From positions 1 through 49,135 of the forward strand of contig NZ_JAHGVE010000029.1 of assembly GCF_018835585.1 (NCBI RefSeq): a stretch of DNA of 49,135 nucleotides, given 5' to 3'. This DNA comes from Pelorhabdus rhamnosifermentans. Lineage in GTDB: Bacteria; Bacillota; Negativicutes; UMGS1260. The translations under genes and the position numbers were made by a program. Below, in pieces: positions 1 to 9,349 of this stretch (position 1 is its first letter; the number at the start of each line of letters is the position of its first letter). A model generated the notes under the pieces. That model was given only the letters and a program-made list of their open reading frames with translations, was not told the origin of the DNA and did no database searches.

Positions 1-76
1 CACTAAAAGACGCTAGTCCTCCGTTAAAACTTCCTACAGCAGTACGTACGGCACTAACAATTACGACTTCTTTCAT
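1..76 (-). CDS. Acetyl-CoA acetyltransferase (thiolase), N-terminal 25 codons only
   Basis: The minus strand from the ATG at 74-76 encodes MKEVVIVSAVRTAVGSFNGG and a few more residues before leaving the window. The VIVSAVRTAVGSF pattern is the hallmark N-terminus of thiolases, which condense two acetyl-CoA to acetoacetyl-CoA in butyrate/PHB-type metabolism or run the reverse reaction. AAGGA and GGTG ribosome-binding elements lie 7-11 nt upstream of the ATG. The gene starts after an unusually long spacer with operator-like palindromes. Only the N-terminus is visible, so the paralogue and substrate chain length cannot be decided. Confidence 0.85.
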   Translation of the reverse strand, partial: MKEVVIVSAVRTAVGSFNGGLASFS

Positions 77-172
77 TTTAAGCACCATCCTTTTTATGTT
101 AATTTAGGGAAACGCAGTATCAGTTAACACGATGAAAATAGAATCATTAATTCCTGGTTCTTACAATATAGT

Positions 173-190
173 TAGTGTATTTCTTCACAA
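173..190 (-). promoter_or_regulatory. Rex-like redox operator upstream of the thiolase gene
   Basis: Read on the minus strand the site is TTGTGAAGAAATACACTA. It matches the Rex consensus TTGTGAA-N4-TTCACAA at 12 of the 14 defined positions with correct spacing. It lies about 100 nt upstream of the thiolase start. Rex is an NADH/NAD+ sensing repressor that commonly controls thiolase/crotonase fermentation genes in clostridia. The assignment is inference from one site. Confidence 0.4.
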
Positions 191-361
191 ACTATTCGAT
201 TTCATGAGCAAACTACCTTGATTAAAATTGTTTTTTATTACATTTCAGTTTTTTATTTGAAAATCGCATGCCCATTTTTCGAAAATAAAGCTTGTTTACT
301 AGACTTTTTCAGGCTACACCCCCATTTGTCTCTATATTTTAATGAATTTTTGATTAAATTG

Positions 362-404
362 GTACGTATTTTGCATATTTATGTACGTGCAAAATGTCAC
401 GTAC
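362..404. promoter_or_regulatory. Nested palindromes, candidate operator
   Basis: A perfect 7-bp inverted repeat GTACGTG / CACGTAC (383-389 and 398-404) with an 8-nt spacer overlaps a second inverted repeat ATTTTGCA (367-374) / TGCAAAAT (388-395). The arrangement looks like adjacent dimer-binding sites of a repressor. The regulator is unknown. Confidence 0.4.
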
Positions 405-524
405 TATCCATATTTAGTATAGCGAAAAAAGAGAAAATTTACAACTCTTTTCGCCAGAATTATTCAAATATATAATAAAAAAAATTAAAACACCTCAACT
501 TAGCTCTTCATTTCTATACAGTGT

Positions 525-530
525 TATAAT
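525..530 (+). promoter_or_regulatory. -10 box of the DUF218 gene
   Basis: A perfect TATAAT lies about 35 nt before the start codon. The -35 region is poor. The ribosome binding site AGGGGGG follows at 551-557. Confidence 0.4.
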
Positions 531-564
531 AAAGGCGATAATTTTTAAACAGGGGGGAAATTCC

Positions 565-1149
565 ATGAAACACAGAAAATTTATTCGAAAACAGCTTATT
601 CTTGCATTATTGCTATTATTGATCATTTTCATCGAATTTCCAATTATTTCAGACGGACTGACAAGCATACCCCAGACAAGTGATACCATCATTGTTTTGG
701 GCGCTAAGTTAATTGGTCAAAAACCAAGTGCTGTACTTGCATTACGTTTAAATGAAACCCTTAGATTATACCAAAACGGTTATGCAACCACAATTATTGT
801 TAGCGGGGCAAAGGGAACAGATGAGGAAATAAGCGAAGCCTATGCGATGAGCCAATTTCTAATAGAACACGGCGTCTCCCCTGAACGCATTTATTTAGAG
901 GAAAACTCCTTTAATACCTATCAAAACCTCGCCAATTCAAAACAAGTAATGTTAGAAAAACATCTCCACTCCGCCATTATCGTTTCGAACACGTCGCACA
1001 TGCACCGCGCTCTGCTCATCGCCCGTAAGCTCGGTATGAATGTCACCGGATCGCCAGCAGCACTACCTGATAATGTTTACTTAACAGCGAAACAATATGC
1101 AAGGGAAGGTGCAGCCATTGTTGCACTGACAGTTTTTCCACAAAAATAA
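565..1149 (+). CDS. Membrane-anchored DUF218 (YdcF/SanA/ElyC-like) protein
   Basis: This 194-residue protein has one N-terminal membrane helix (about residues 10-29) followed by a DUF218 domain facing outward. Family motifs are visible: VLGA at 44-47, SGAKG at 80-84 with an acidic residue after it, the E..SFNTYQN motif at 112-121, and SHMHRA at 144-149. Members act on cell-envelope metabolites (the E. coli relatives SanA and ElyC affect envelope integrity), but the reaction is unknown. The start is fixed by AGGGGGGAAA 5-13 nt upstream. The gene converges on dnaE with only 8 nt between stop codons and no terminator hairpin. Confidence 0.85.
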   Translation: MKHRKFIRKQLILALLLLLIIFIEFPIISDGLTSIPQTSDTIIVLGAKLIGQKPSAVLALRLNETLRLYQNGYATTIIVSGAKGTDEEISEAYAMSQFLIEHGVSPERIYLEENSFNTYQNLANSKQVMLEKHLHSAIIVSNTSHMHRALLIARKLGMNVTGSPAALPDNVYLTAKQYAREGAAIVALTVFPQK

Positions 1150-1157
1150 ATTTTTTT

Positions 1158-4100
1158 CTAAGCAGTCCATACACTTTGAGATCCTAAAAGCTCTCTTATC
1201 TGACTGACAACATTACCTGACAGATCAGCCCAATAGGGTTGATCTGTTTTAATAATTTTACGGTTTTTTGTAAAATGCAAATAAACTATAGTAGTTCCAG
1301 AACTCTGCATTAAAATATCCTTCAATTTTGCCATAACCTCGGCATTTTCTTGAGTCGCAGCAATTTTGATGTGCATCTCCGGACGACACTCTTTAAGGAG
1401 CTTAATTTCTCCGGCAAGAATCTTGACTTTTTCATCACTTCTACTAATTTTTCCTGAAACCATAATAGCTGAGTCAAGCAACAATAAAGAACGGACTTTT
1501 TCAAAAACTCGCGGAAAAACAACAATTTCCGAGTGGGCTGTCAAGTCTTCCAAATCGATAAAACACATGGTATCGCCATTTTTCGTATTAATTCTTTTAA
1601 CTCCCACAACAAGGCCGCCAACCTTAATGATTTTTCCATCGGAAAGATCACCTTCATTCATTTCTTGAAGAGATGTCAACGTGCCTAATATTTCCCGATA
1701 AGGATCAAGGGGATGACCGGTCACATAAAACCCGATCATTTCTTTTTCACCTGCTAAACGCTCCAAAAGAGACATTTCGGGTTTATTCGGCATAACAAGT
1801 TCTGTACTGCTATCCATCATTTCTTCGCCAAATAGCCCGATTTGTCCGCTCAACTTGTCTTTTTGCGTCTGCTGCGCCATCTCAACAGCTTGATCAATCA
1901 CAGCAAGAAGCTGTGCCCGTTTGTACCCAAACGAATCAAAGGCACCACACAAAACAAGACTTTCCATGACCCTTTTATTGACTAAACGCATATCCACTTT
2001 ATTACAAAAATCAACGAGAGAAGTAAAAGGTCCCTGTTTCTCACGAGCTTCAATAATATTCATCATCGCGCCATCACCGACATTTTTTACGCCTGCCAAC
2101 CCGAAGCGAATGGCACCATCTGAGACAGAAAACTTTGCCTGTCCCGCATTAATATCAGGCGCTAATATTTTTATATTTAGCCTATGGCACTCTTCAATAT
2201 ATTGGCCGACCTTCTCATTCGTGCCCATAACACTCGTTAATAGAGCTGCCATAAATTCTTCGGGATAATTGGCTTTTAAATAAGCTGTCTCATAAGCAAC
2301 AAGGGCATACGCGGCACTATGAGATTTATTAAACCCGTAATCAGCAAAATGTGCCATAAGCTCAAAAATTTCTATGGCAAATTTTTCATCAAAGCCATTC
2401 TTTTTACATCCCGCAATAAAATTATCCTTCTGCGCCAGTATGACAGCATGCTTCTTTTTTCCCATCGCGCGACGCAATAAATCGGCTTGTCCCAAAGAAA
2501 ATCCCGCCAAAGTTGCAGCAATTTGCATAACCTGCTCCTGATAAAGAATAACACCAAACGTATCCTTTAAAATCGGCTCAAGCAATGGATGCAGGTAATG
2601 AACGTCTTTACGCCCATGACGACCCTCAATAAAATCCGTCACCATACCGCTGCCAAGCGGTCCCGGACGATATAAGGCTACAAGAGGAATGAGATCTTCG
2701 AATTGAGCAGGGTGAAGTTCTTTCACTAAATGAGTCATCCCCGCTGATTCCATTTGAAAGACACCGGCTGTTTCACCGCTGGCAAATAGCTCCGCTGTCG
2801 CAGCATCAGCAAGATTAACCGTTTCAATATCAAATTCAGGGTCATGATGGTCATGAATAAGGTCGACAGCCTCTCCAATGACTGTTAACGTTCGGAGCCC
2901 CAGAAGATCCATCTTTAACAGACCCAGCTCTTCTATCAGATCTTTATCATATTGTGTCGTTAGAAAACCCTCAGCAGAATTTTGCAGCGGCACATAATGA
3001 GTGAGCGGCTCGCGAGCAATAACCAATCCTGCCGCATGAGTAGACGCATGACGTGGCAGACCTTCAACAGCCATGGCTAAATCAAGCAATTTTTTGATAT
3101 GCCCGCCCTGCTGATAGAGGGCACTGAGTTCCGGACTTTGCGATAGCGCCTTTTTCAGCGTTATGCCAAGCTCATTTGGAATTAGCTTGGCTACCCTATC
3201 GACCTCGCCATAAGCAATGTTGAGTACGCGCCCCACATCACGCACAGCGGCCTTAGCTGCCATGGTGCCAAATGTAATAATTTGTGCCACCTTGTCCGTT
3301 CCATAACGACTCGCCACGTATTCAACAATTTTACTGCGCCGTTCATAACAAAAATCAATATCTATATCAGGCATCGTTACACGCTCGGGATTTAAAAAGC
3401 GCTCGAATAGCAATCCATATTTCAGTGGATCAATAGTCGTAATGTGAAGCAAATAGGACACAACACTGCCAGCCGCCGATCCGCGACCTGGTCCCACCGG
3501 AATTTGACTGTCACGAGCATAGTTGACAAAATCCCACACAACCAAAAAATAGCTGTCAAATCCCATATTATGAATAACAGAAAGCTCATAATTGAGCCGT
3601 TTACGTACAGTGTCATCTGCTTTGGGATAACAACGTTCCAGATTTTTTTCACAGAGCATGGCAAGATAGGATTTTGCTGTATAGCCCTCAGGCACAGAAA
3701 ATTCCGGCAGATGATAGGTATTGAAGTCAAAATTGACCTGACAGCGCTCCGCAATTTTTACTGTATTTGCTAAAGCTTCGGGATATTCAGCAAACAAAGC
3801 AGTCATTTCCTGGCTGCTTTTTAAATAAAATTCGTCATTCGGAAACTTCATTCGATTGGGATCCTCTACTATTTTCCCTGTCTGAATACATAATAATACA
3901 TCATGACATTGCGCATCTTGGCGCTGAACATAATGGATGTCATTTGTAGCAACAAGTGATACATGATATTTCTGTGCTAAGCGAATCAGCTCACGATTAG
4001 CAATCTGCTGCTCCTTTAGATGATGATCTTGAAGTTCAATAAAAAAATGGCGTGGTCCGAAAATATCCAAGTAATCTTGCAAAATTTCTTCGGCTGTCCT

Positions 4101-4586
4101 AACATTATCCTTAAGAATCTGAGCCGGAATTTCACCAGCAATACAGGCACTTAAACAAATCAGCCCTTGACTATGCTCACGCAAAAGTTCTCTATCAATA
4201 CGCGGCTTATAGTAGAATCCCTCCGTGTTGGCCCGCGACACAAGTTCCATGAGATTACGATAGCCTTCATTGCTTTCAGCAAGTAAAATTAAATGATAAT
4301 AGTCCTCTCCCTCTCGCGTTGACTTTTCAAATCGCGACTTGGGTGCAATATATACTTCGCAACCAATAATCGGTTTAATCTGAGCTTTTATGGCTTGTTT
4401 ATAAAAATGCATACAACCATACATATTGCCATGATCCGTGATGGCTAATGCAGACATATGCAGCTCTTTGGCACGCGCAATAAGATCACCAATCCGGCTT
4501 GCACCGTCAAGCAAGCTATACTCTGTATGAACATGAAGATGAACAAAATTTCCGACTTCCTTGCTAGGCATTGGCTGTTCTTCCAT
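1158..4586 (-). CDS. dnaE: DNA polymerase III subunit alpha, DnaE type
   Basis: Replicative polymerase subunit that extends DNA and RNA primers at the fork; in Bacillota it usually works beside PolC. The order is PHP domain (HLHVHTEYS near residues 16-24), palm with the catalytic PDIDIDF motif near residue 405, the [10 protein letters not shown] segment, helix-hairpin-helix, and a C-terminal OB-fold region ([14 protein letters not shown]). Its 1142 residues are normal for the DnaE1 class. I use the ATG at 4584-4586 (MEEQPMPSK) because AAAGGA lies 8 nt before it. An upstream in-frame ATG at 4607 has no ribosome binding site. A terminator of the preceding gene lies just upstream, so dnaE probably has its own promoter in 4587-4703. 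Confidence 0.97.
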   Translation of the reverse strand: MEEQPMPSKEVGNFVHLHVHTEYSLLDGASRIGDLIARAKELHMSALAITDHGNMYGCMHFYKQAIKAQIKPIIGCEVYIAPKSRFEKSTREGEDYYHLILLAESNEGYRNLMELVSRANTEGFYYKPRIDRELLREHSQGLICLSACIAGEIPAQILKDNVRTAEEILQDYLDIFGPRHFFIELQDHHLKEQQIANRELIRLAQKYHVSLVATNDIHYVQRQDAQCHDVLLCIQTGKIVEDPNRMKFPNDEFYLKSSQEMTALFAEYPEALANTVKIAERCQVNFDFNTYHLPEFSVPEGYTAKSYLAMLCEKNLERCYPKADDTVRKRLNYELSVIHNMGFDSYFLVVWDFVNYARDSQIPVGPGRGSAAGSVVSYLLHITTIDPLKYGLLFERFLNPERVTMPDIDIDFCYERRSKIVEYVASRYGTDKVAQIITFGTMAAKAAVRDVGRVLNIAYGEVDRVAKLIPNELGITLKKALSQSPELSALYQQGGHIKKLLDLAMAVEGLPRHASTHAAGLVIAREPLTHYVPLQNSAEGFLTTQYDKDLIEELGLLKMDLLGLRTLTVIGEAVDLIHDHHDPEFDIETVNLADAATAELFASGETAGVFQMESAGMTHLVKELHPAQFEDLIPLVALYRPGPLGSGMVTDFIEGRHGRKDVHYLHPLLEPILKDTFGVILYQEQVMQIAATLAGFSLGQADLLRRAMGKKKHAVILAQKDNFIAGCKKNGFDEKFAIEIFELMAHFADYGFNKSHSAAYALVAYETAYLKANYPEEFMAALLTSVMGTNEKVGQYIEECHRLNIKILAPDINAGQAKFSVSDGAIRFGLAGVKNVGDGAMMNIIEAREKQGPFTSLVDFCNKVDMRLVNKRVMESLVLCGAFDSFGYKRAQLLAVIDQAVEMAQQTQKDKLSGQIGLFGEEMMDSSTELVMPNKPEMSLLERLAGEKEMIGFYVTGHPLDPYREILGTLTSLQEMNEGDLSDGKIIKVGGLVVGVKRINTKNGDTMCFIDLEDLTAHSEIVVFPRVFEKVRSLLLLDSAIMVSGKISRSDEKVKILAGEIKLLKECRPEMHIKIAATQENAEVMAKLKDILMQSSGTTIVYLHFTKNRKIIKTDQPYWADLSGNVVSQIRELLGSQSVWTA

Positions 4587-4703
4587 AATAAGCATCCTTT
4601 CACACAAATAGCTAAGATAAAACTGGTAAACTTTCTAAGCAACTGTTTTTTATTGATTCCATTTTTAATGATAACACGCCTTAAAGTTACAGTAAATCAG
4701 CAA

Positions 4704-4733
4704 TTAAAAAGCCATGGTTCTCTTTACCATGGC
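4704..4733 (-). terminator. Rho-independent terminator of the 4734-5009 gene
   Basis: Minus-strand stem GCCATGGT / ACCATGGC (8 bp) with a 7-nt loop, followed by five T. It abuts the stop codon at 4734-4736. Confidence 0.8.
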
Positions 4734-5009
4734 CTAATCGCGTAATAGACTTTTTGGGGTAGAATGGGTGCGCTTCGTATGAACAGCTGACAACCTTGCA
4801 CGAACTCGCCGCCGTCGCATCGAAATTCTTCTGCCATGAGCGAGAAATACACAAATAGCAACAAATGCCCACAGCACAACAAACATTCTACCTGTCGTAG
4901 ACAAAAGAAATTCTGGTAGTGCCAGAAAAAATAAGACAATCAATAGGCTAACAGCCATAAAACTGAACAATGAACCTAATTTGCTTGTTTTTTCTTTGAG
5001 CAAGGGCAT
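4734..5009 (-). CDS. Small two-helix membrane protein of unknown function
   Basis: A 91-residue protein with two hydrophobic segments (about residues 14-32 and 40-57) and a very basic C-terminal tail (GRRISMRRRRVRARLS). I do not recognise the family. The arginine-rich tail suggests a cytoplasmic end that contacts membrane surface or nucleic acid. ATG at 5007-5009 is chosen because AAGGAG lies 8 nt upstream; a GTG three codons earlier sits on top of that site. It has its own terminator and stands between dnaE and sepF. Confidence 0.75.
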   Translation of the reverse strand: MPLLKEKTSKLGSLFSFMAVSLLIVLFFLALPEFLLSTTGRMFVVLWAFVAICVFLAHGRRISMRRRRVRARLSAVHTKRTHSTPKSLLRD

Positions 5010-5104
5010 CGTGGACACTCCTTCTCTCGTAACGTTGCCAAGTAACTTTCCTTAGCAATAAATTATATGCAGACAAGAAGTCCTTTATACATAAAACTCA
5101 CACA

Positions 5105-5141
5105 ATAAAAAAGAAGCGTCTCTCTACAGACGCTTCTTTTT
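5105..5141 (-). terminator. Terminator after sepF
   Basis: Stem AGAAGCGTCT / AGACGCTTCT (10 bp, loop CTCTAC) flanked by A-rich and T-rich tracts. It would work in both directions, but only sepF reads into it. Confidence 0.85.
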
Positions 5142-5170
5142 CTATATAATGCATTGTGTGTGCGAACAAT

Positions 5171-5569
5171 TTAAGAAAAGCGTTGCGCAGGCACTATCCT
5201 TTCAAAAGGATAACTCGAACGAATCGGCTGCGTAGATGCCGAAATATGACGATGAGCTTCCACATTTTCTGGCATATACATCATGACATCTGTACCAAGT
5301 GCTTGTGTACTCCCCTGAAGAATGTAACAGACACCATTCAAAAAATCATTTAGCGTTTGCTGACTCTGCTTATCAACCGCACTATATTCAACAATCAACG
5401 TCACTCCGGATCTTAACAAATCAGCATATCGGCAAGCTTGATCCAATGAATTTAGTGAAATAACAAGAAGTTTCATGGTAGCATTATGATGAACGCAAAG
5501 CTGATTTTCATTCTCATCAGCTGGCGATATTATATAATTCATTACCTGCTCAAAAAAAGAACTGACCAT
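5171..5569 (-). CDS. sepF: Cell division protein SepF
   Basis: A 132-residue SepF homologue, which bundles FtsZ filaments and ties them to the membrane. The N-terminus (MVSSFFEQVMNYI) fits the amphipathic membrane-binding helix. The core beta-alpha fold contains KLLVISLNSLDQACRYADLL and the GVCYILQGSTQALG segment typical of the FtsZ-binding domain. ATG at 5567-5569 is preceded by GGGAGG at a 9-nt distance, and an upstream in-frame extension to 5635 lacks such a site. It lies downstream of typA and ends in its own terminator. In many Bacillota sepF sits in the ylm cluster; here it does not. Confidence 0.85.
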   Translation of the reverse strand: MVSSFFEQVMNYIISPADENENQLCVHHNATMKLLVISLNSLDQACRYADLLRSGVTLIVEYSAVDKQSQQTLNDFLNGVCYILQGSTQALGTDVMMYMPENVEAHRHISASTQPIRSSYPFERIVPAQRFS

Positions 5570-5660
5570 GATTACTCGCCTCCCACTGACTACCAATGGA
5601 GAGTTATTTCGACACAACAAATAATATTCCTGCAAACATATTCAAAAAAATGGTATTTTC

Positions 5661-7469
5661 TTAAGATCTTTTTCTGTCACGACCACGAGATTGACGACTG
5701 AGCACAAATTTACGCAAACGAATGCTCTTTGGTGTCACTTCAACAAGTTCATCGTCATTAATATATTCCAAAGCCTGCTCTAAACTCAAGAGGCGTGGAG
5801 CAGTCAGACGAATAGCTTCATCAGAAGAACTTGAACGTGTGTTTGAAACATGTTTTTTCTTGCAAGGATTGACATCCATGTCTGATTCACGCGTATTTTC
5901 ACCGATGATCATCCCTTCATAGACTTCCTGCCCAGGAACGATAAACATGACGCCGCGATCTTGCAAATTATAAATACCATAGCCTGTTGTTTCACCCAGT
6001 TCAAAAGCAATTAAAGCACCGCGACTCCTTCCGGGAATCTCGCCTTTGAAAGGCGCATAACCATGAAATAAATGATGCATAATGCCATTGCCCTTGGTCT
6101 TTGTCAAAAATTCCGACCGAAAACCAATTAACCCGCGAGCCGGAATAATAAATTCCATTCTGAGATAACCGGCAAGCTCAACCATATTTGTCAGCTCTGC
6201 TTTACGCATTCCCAAAGCTTCCATGACAGCTCCCATAAAATCTTGCGGAACTTCAATGGTGAGGTCTTCCATAGGCTCGCATAATTGACCTTTAATGGTC
6301 TTATTAATTACTCTTGGCTTGCCTACTTGAAATTCATAACCCTCACGCCGCATGGTTTCGATCAAAATAGCCAGATGAAGTTCACCGCGTCCTTTCACTT
6401 CAAAAGCATCAGCGCTATCTGTTTCCTCAACCTTGAGGCTTACATTTGTTTCTACTTCTTTAAACAACCGATCACGCAAATGACGGGATGTAACAAATTG
6501 ACCTTCCCGTCCCGCAAAAGGACTGTTATTTACAGAAAACAGCATCGCCAAAGTAGGTTCATCAATATTAATAGTCGGCAAAGCTTCAGGATTTTCGGCA
6601 TCAGCAATGGTCACACCAATATTGATATCATCCAGTCCTGTTACAGCAACAATATCACCTAATGCCGCTTCTTTTACTTCCGTTCGTTTAAGTCCCTGAT
6701 AGGTGTAAAGCTTACCAATTCTTGAGCGAGTTTCGGCCTCGCCATTTAACACAGCCACATTTTGGCCTTCCGCAATGCGACCGCGAATGACACGACCAAT
6801 GGCGACTTTGCCAACATATTCATCATTATCAAGTGTCGTAACAAGCATTTGTAGGGGACCATCCACTTCGCCTTCAGGTGCAGGAATAGTTTCGACAAGC
6901 AATTTAAATAGCGGTGCTAAATTGTCGCTTTCTTCTTCCATACTGAGTTTAGCAATACCATCACGAGCCGTTGCATAAACAACAGGGAATTCCAGTTGTT
7001 CATCATTGGCATCCAACTCAATAAATAATTCTAAAACTTCATCAACAACTTCTTCCACACGTTGATCCGGACGGTCGATTTTATTAATAACAACAATCGG
7101 TTTTAATTTCTGTTCCAAAGCCTTGCGCAAAACATATTTTGTCTGAGGCATAGGACCTTCAAAAGCATCCACAAGTAACAATACACCATCAACCATGTTC
7201 AGTACCCGTTCTACTTCACCGCCAAAATCGGCATGACCTGGGGTATCTACAATATTAATTTTAATATCATTGTACATGACAGCTGTATTTTTCGATAGAA
7301 TCGTAATGCCACGTTCCCGTTCCAAGTCATTCGAATCCATAACCCGCTCTGCTACTTGTTCATTGCTGCGAAAAACATTACTCTGCCGTAACATAGCATC
7401 AACAAGTGTTGTCTTACCATGATCGACATGGGCAATAATAGCAATATTTCTTAAATCATTCCGTTTCAT
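5661..7469 (-). CDS. typA: Ribosome-associated GTPase TypA/BipA
   Basis: A 602-residue translational GTPase that aids 50S assembly and stress or cold adaptation. Motifs are intact: G1 AHVDHGKTT at 13-21, switch I RERGITI at 51-57, G3 DTPGHADFG at 75-83 and G4 NKID at 129-132. EF-G-like domains II, III and V follow, with the BipA-specific C-terminal domain ending in a basic tail. The start is unambiguous: TAGGAGGT lies before the ATG at 7467-7469. A good promoter and a hairpin in its short leader suggest leader-based control. Confidence 0.97.
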   Translation of the reverse strand: MKRNDLRNIAIIAHVDHGKTTLVDAMLRQSNVFRSNEQVAERVMDSNDLERERGITILSKNTAVMYNDIKINIVDTPGHADFGGEVERVLNMVDGVLLLVDAFEGPMPQTKYVLRKALEQKLKPIVVINKIDRPDQRVEEVVDEVLELFIELDANDEQLEFPVVYATARDGIAKLSMEEESDNLAPLFKLLVETIPAPEGEVDGPLQMLVTTLDNDEYVGKVAIGRVIRGRIAEGQNVAVLNGEAETRSRIGKLYTYQGLKRTEVKEAALGDIVAVTGLDDINIGVTIADAENPEALPTINIDEPTLAMLFSVNNSPFAGREGQFVTSRHLRDRLFKEVETNVSLKVEETDSADAFEVKGRGELHLAILIETMRREGYEFQVGKPRVINKTIKGQLCEPMEDLTIEVPQDFMGAVMEALGMRKAELTNMVELAGYLRMEFIIPARGLIGFRSEFLTKTKGNGIMHHLFHGYAPFKGEIPGRSRGALIAFELGETTGYGIYNLQDRGVMFIVPGQEVYEGMIIGENTRESDMDVNPCKKKHVSNTRSSSSDEAIRLTAPRLLSLEQALEYINDDELVEVTPKSIRLRKFVLSRQSRGRDRKRS

Positions 7470-7498
7470 GTATAAGTACCTCCTAAGTACAAAAGAGA

Positions 7499-7527
7499 AA
7501 AGGATGCTGTGCTGCTAAGCATCCTTT
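7499..7527 (-). terminator. Terminator-like hairpin in the typA leader
   Basis: Minus-strand stem AAAGGATGC / GCATCCTTT (9 bp, 11-nt loop) followed by TTCTCTTTTG. It could end the upstream beta-CASP gene. It also lies between the predicted typA promoter and the typA ribosome binding site, so it is part of the typA transcript. Confidence 0.7.
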
Positions 7528-7549
7528 CTAGTGTCATTGATTTATTAAT

Positions 7550-7578
7550 ATATTATACTGATCAACACACTCTGTCAA
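7550..7578 (-). promoter_or_regulatory. Sigma-A promoter of typA
   Basis: Minus strand TTGACA (7573-7578), 17-bp spacer, TAATAT (7550-7555); a TATAAT at 7552-7557 gives a 15-bp alternative. Confidence 0.65.
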
Positions 7579-7643
7579 TGAACAAACGCTAATTGTTTAC
7601 AAAAAAGGTCAATAAGTTGCCTATTTTAAGAAAAAATTTACTT

Positions 7644-9242
7644 TTAGTCTTCTTTTTTAAATAATTTCACCATTTTAGTTAACCTATGTAAAAATTCCCC
7701 AGCGTGCGAAGGTTCTTTAGCCAGTTGTCGCTCCACACGTTGACGGTAACCCCGATATTCCGTTTCCATCTCATTGAACAGTTCCTGTACTTGACGCACA
7801 GCTGGTTCAACAAAAACAATTTCAGAAGGTTTAACTGTATAAGTTTGAGCACGCAGGGTAATTTCGTCACCATAACGGGGAACATATGTCGAACAATGCA
7901 ACTTTTCTTCAACTAGTTTAGCAAACGGTTCTGACGAAGCGAGTTCACCATGCACAATAAATATACCTGATAACTTCGAATGAAACTGCTCTAGCCAATG
8001 TAACAACTGACCTTGATCGGCATGAGCCGAAAAGCCATCTAAATTATAGATTTGAGCTTTGACACTGACTTCTTCTCCCATAATTTTAACGCGTTTCGCC
8101 CCTTCTATAATTCGACGACCCAAACTTCCCTGCGCCTGATAGCCAACAAAGAGAATACTTGACTCACTACGCCATAAATTATGTTTTAAATGATGAAGAA
8201 TCCTGCCTGCATCAGCCATGCCACTTGCCGAAATGATAATAGCTGAGCCTGGCATAAAATTAATGGCCTTCGACTCATCAGCGGTCTTAGTAAACATCAA
8301 ATGAGGCAATTCTAGCGGATGCTCCTTGTCATGAACAAGCATATCATAAGCTTCTTTGTCATAATCATTTTGATGATGCATAAAAATATCTGTTGCTGAT
8401 ATGGCCAGAGGACTATCAATAATCACTGGAATATCAGGAATTCGCTTCGACTTATAGAGTCTATGCAAATAATAAAGCAAAGTCTGCGTACGCCCCACAG
8501 CAAAAGAAGGAATAACAATATTGCCGCCGCGATTCACTGTCTCACGAATGATCTCAGCGAGTCGCTCCTCACGATCATACACTTCATGCTGACGATTGCC
8601 GTAAGTTGACTCTGTAATAATATAATCGGCTTGTTCAATATAAGTGGGATCATTCAAAAGTGGCTGATTGGGTTGACCAATATCACCAGAAAAGACTAAC
8701 TTCGTTGTCTCCCCCTGCTCGGTAACAAAAACTTCAATTAAGGACGATCCCAAAATATGTCCGGCATCCTGAAATTGAATCGTAAGCCCTGGCAAAATTT
8801 CGACTGCCTTCCTGTAGGCTACAGACTCAAAATGCTCTAGACATTGATATGCATCTTTAACGGTGTAAAGAGGAACAACAACTGCCTTTCCCAAACGTTT
8901 ACCTTTACGATTGGCAATTTCAGCATCATATTCTTGAATATGAGCACTGTCAGGCAGCATAATGCCACATAACTCCCGCGTTACTTTCGTCGTATAAATT
9001 TTCCCCTGATAGCCTTCCTTACACAAACGTGGTAACAAACCACTATGATCAATATGAGCATGCGTCAGTAGTACGGCATCAATCTCATTTGGCTCATAAG
9101 AAAAGTCCCGGTGATTCAAAGACTCAACTGCTTTTGAACCCTGAAACATGCCGCAATCAACAAGTATCTTCTTACCTTCTGTTTCAAGCAAATAAGAGGA
9201 TCCTGTTACCATCATTGCTGCACCAAGAAAAGTCAATTTCAT
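7644..9242 (-). CDS. Beta-CASP metallo-beta-lactamase-fold RNase/hydrolase (CPSF/Ysh1-like)
   Basis: A 532-residue protein with an MBL core (HAHIDH at residues 61-66), an inserted beta-CASP domain (the GDIGQPNQPLL region onward) and a C-terminal RMMBL motif (FSAHADQGQLL, then FIVHGE). This layout is shared with mRNA 3'-end nucleases and bacterial exo/endonucleases, so RNA processing is the likely role; the substrate is not shown by sequence. ATG at 9240-9242 follows GGAG at 8 nt. Two in-frame starts further upstream (9248 and 9260) have poor or no spacing. It is not RNase J, which has a different domain order and length. Confidence 0.85.
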   Translation of the reverse strand: MKLTFLGAAMMVTGSSYLLETEGKKILVDCGMFQGSKAVESLNHRDFSYEPNEIDAVLLTHAHIDHSGLLPRLCKEGYQGKIYTTKVTRELCGIMLPDSAHIQEYDAEIANRKGKRLGKAVVVPLYTVKDAYQCLEHFESVAYRKAVEILPGLTIQFQDAGHILGSSLIEVFVTEQGETTKLVFSGDIGQPNQPLLNDPTYIEQADYIITESTYGNRQHEVYDREERLAEIIRETVNRGGNIVIPSFAVGRTQTLLYYLHRLYKSKRIPDIPVIIDSPLAISATDIFMHHQNDYDKEAYDMLVHDKEHPLELPHLMFTKTADESKAINFMPGSAIIISASGMADAGRILHHLKHNLWRSESSILFVGYQAQGSLGRRIIEGAKRVKIMGEEVSVKAQIYNLDGFSAHADQGQLLHWLEQFHSKLSGIFIVHGELASSEPFAKLVEEKLHCSTYVPRYGDEITLRAQTYTVKPSEIVFVEPAVRQVQELFNEMETEYRGYRQRVERQLAKEPSHAGEFLHRLTKMVKLFKKED

Positions 9243-9349
9243 GTTCATCACTCCAATCAAAATAGCCTATTCTGCTGCTTTTCTTGGATTAGTTATTCGA
9301 CGAATTATTCCAATTTTCCTTCAATTAAAAGAGGGAGGATACCCCCCTA

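Larger units (their letters stand above)
77..564. other. Long intergenic regulatory spacer between divergent thiolase and DUF218 genes
   Basis: No convincing gene is seen in these 488 AT-rich bases. The spacer holds a Rex-like site (173-190), a nested palindrome cluster (362-404) and a TATAAT -10 box (525-530) for the rightward gene. An 85-codon reading frame at 218-475 has no ribosome binding site and a composition of translated AT-rich DNA, so it is not called. Confidence 0.6.

Noticed and set aside
218-475. An 85-codon open frame in the thiolase upstream spacer
   Set aside because: No ribosome binding site, AT-rich composition that gives a Phe/Ile/Tyr-rich product, and overlap with palindromic operators.
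6285-6662. A 125-codon plus-strand frame inside typA
   Set aside because: It is antisense to a fully conserved GTPase gene and has no start signal; the same holds for other long antisense frames in dnaE, addA and hydB.
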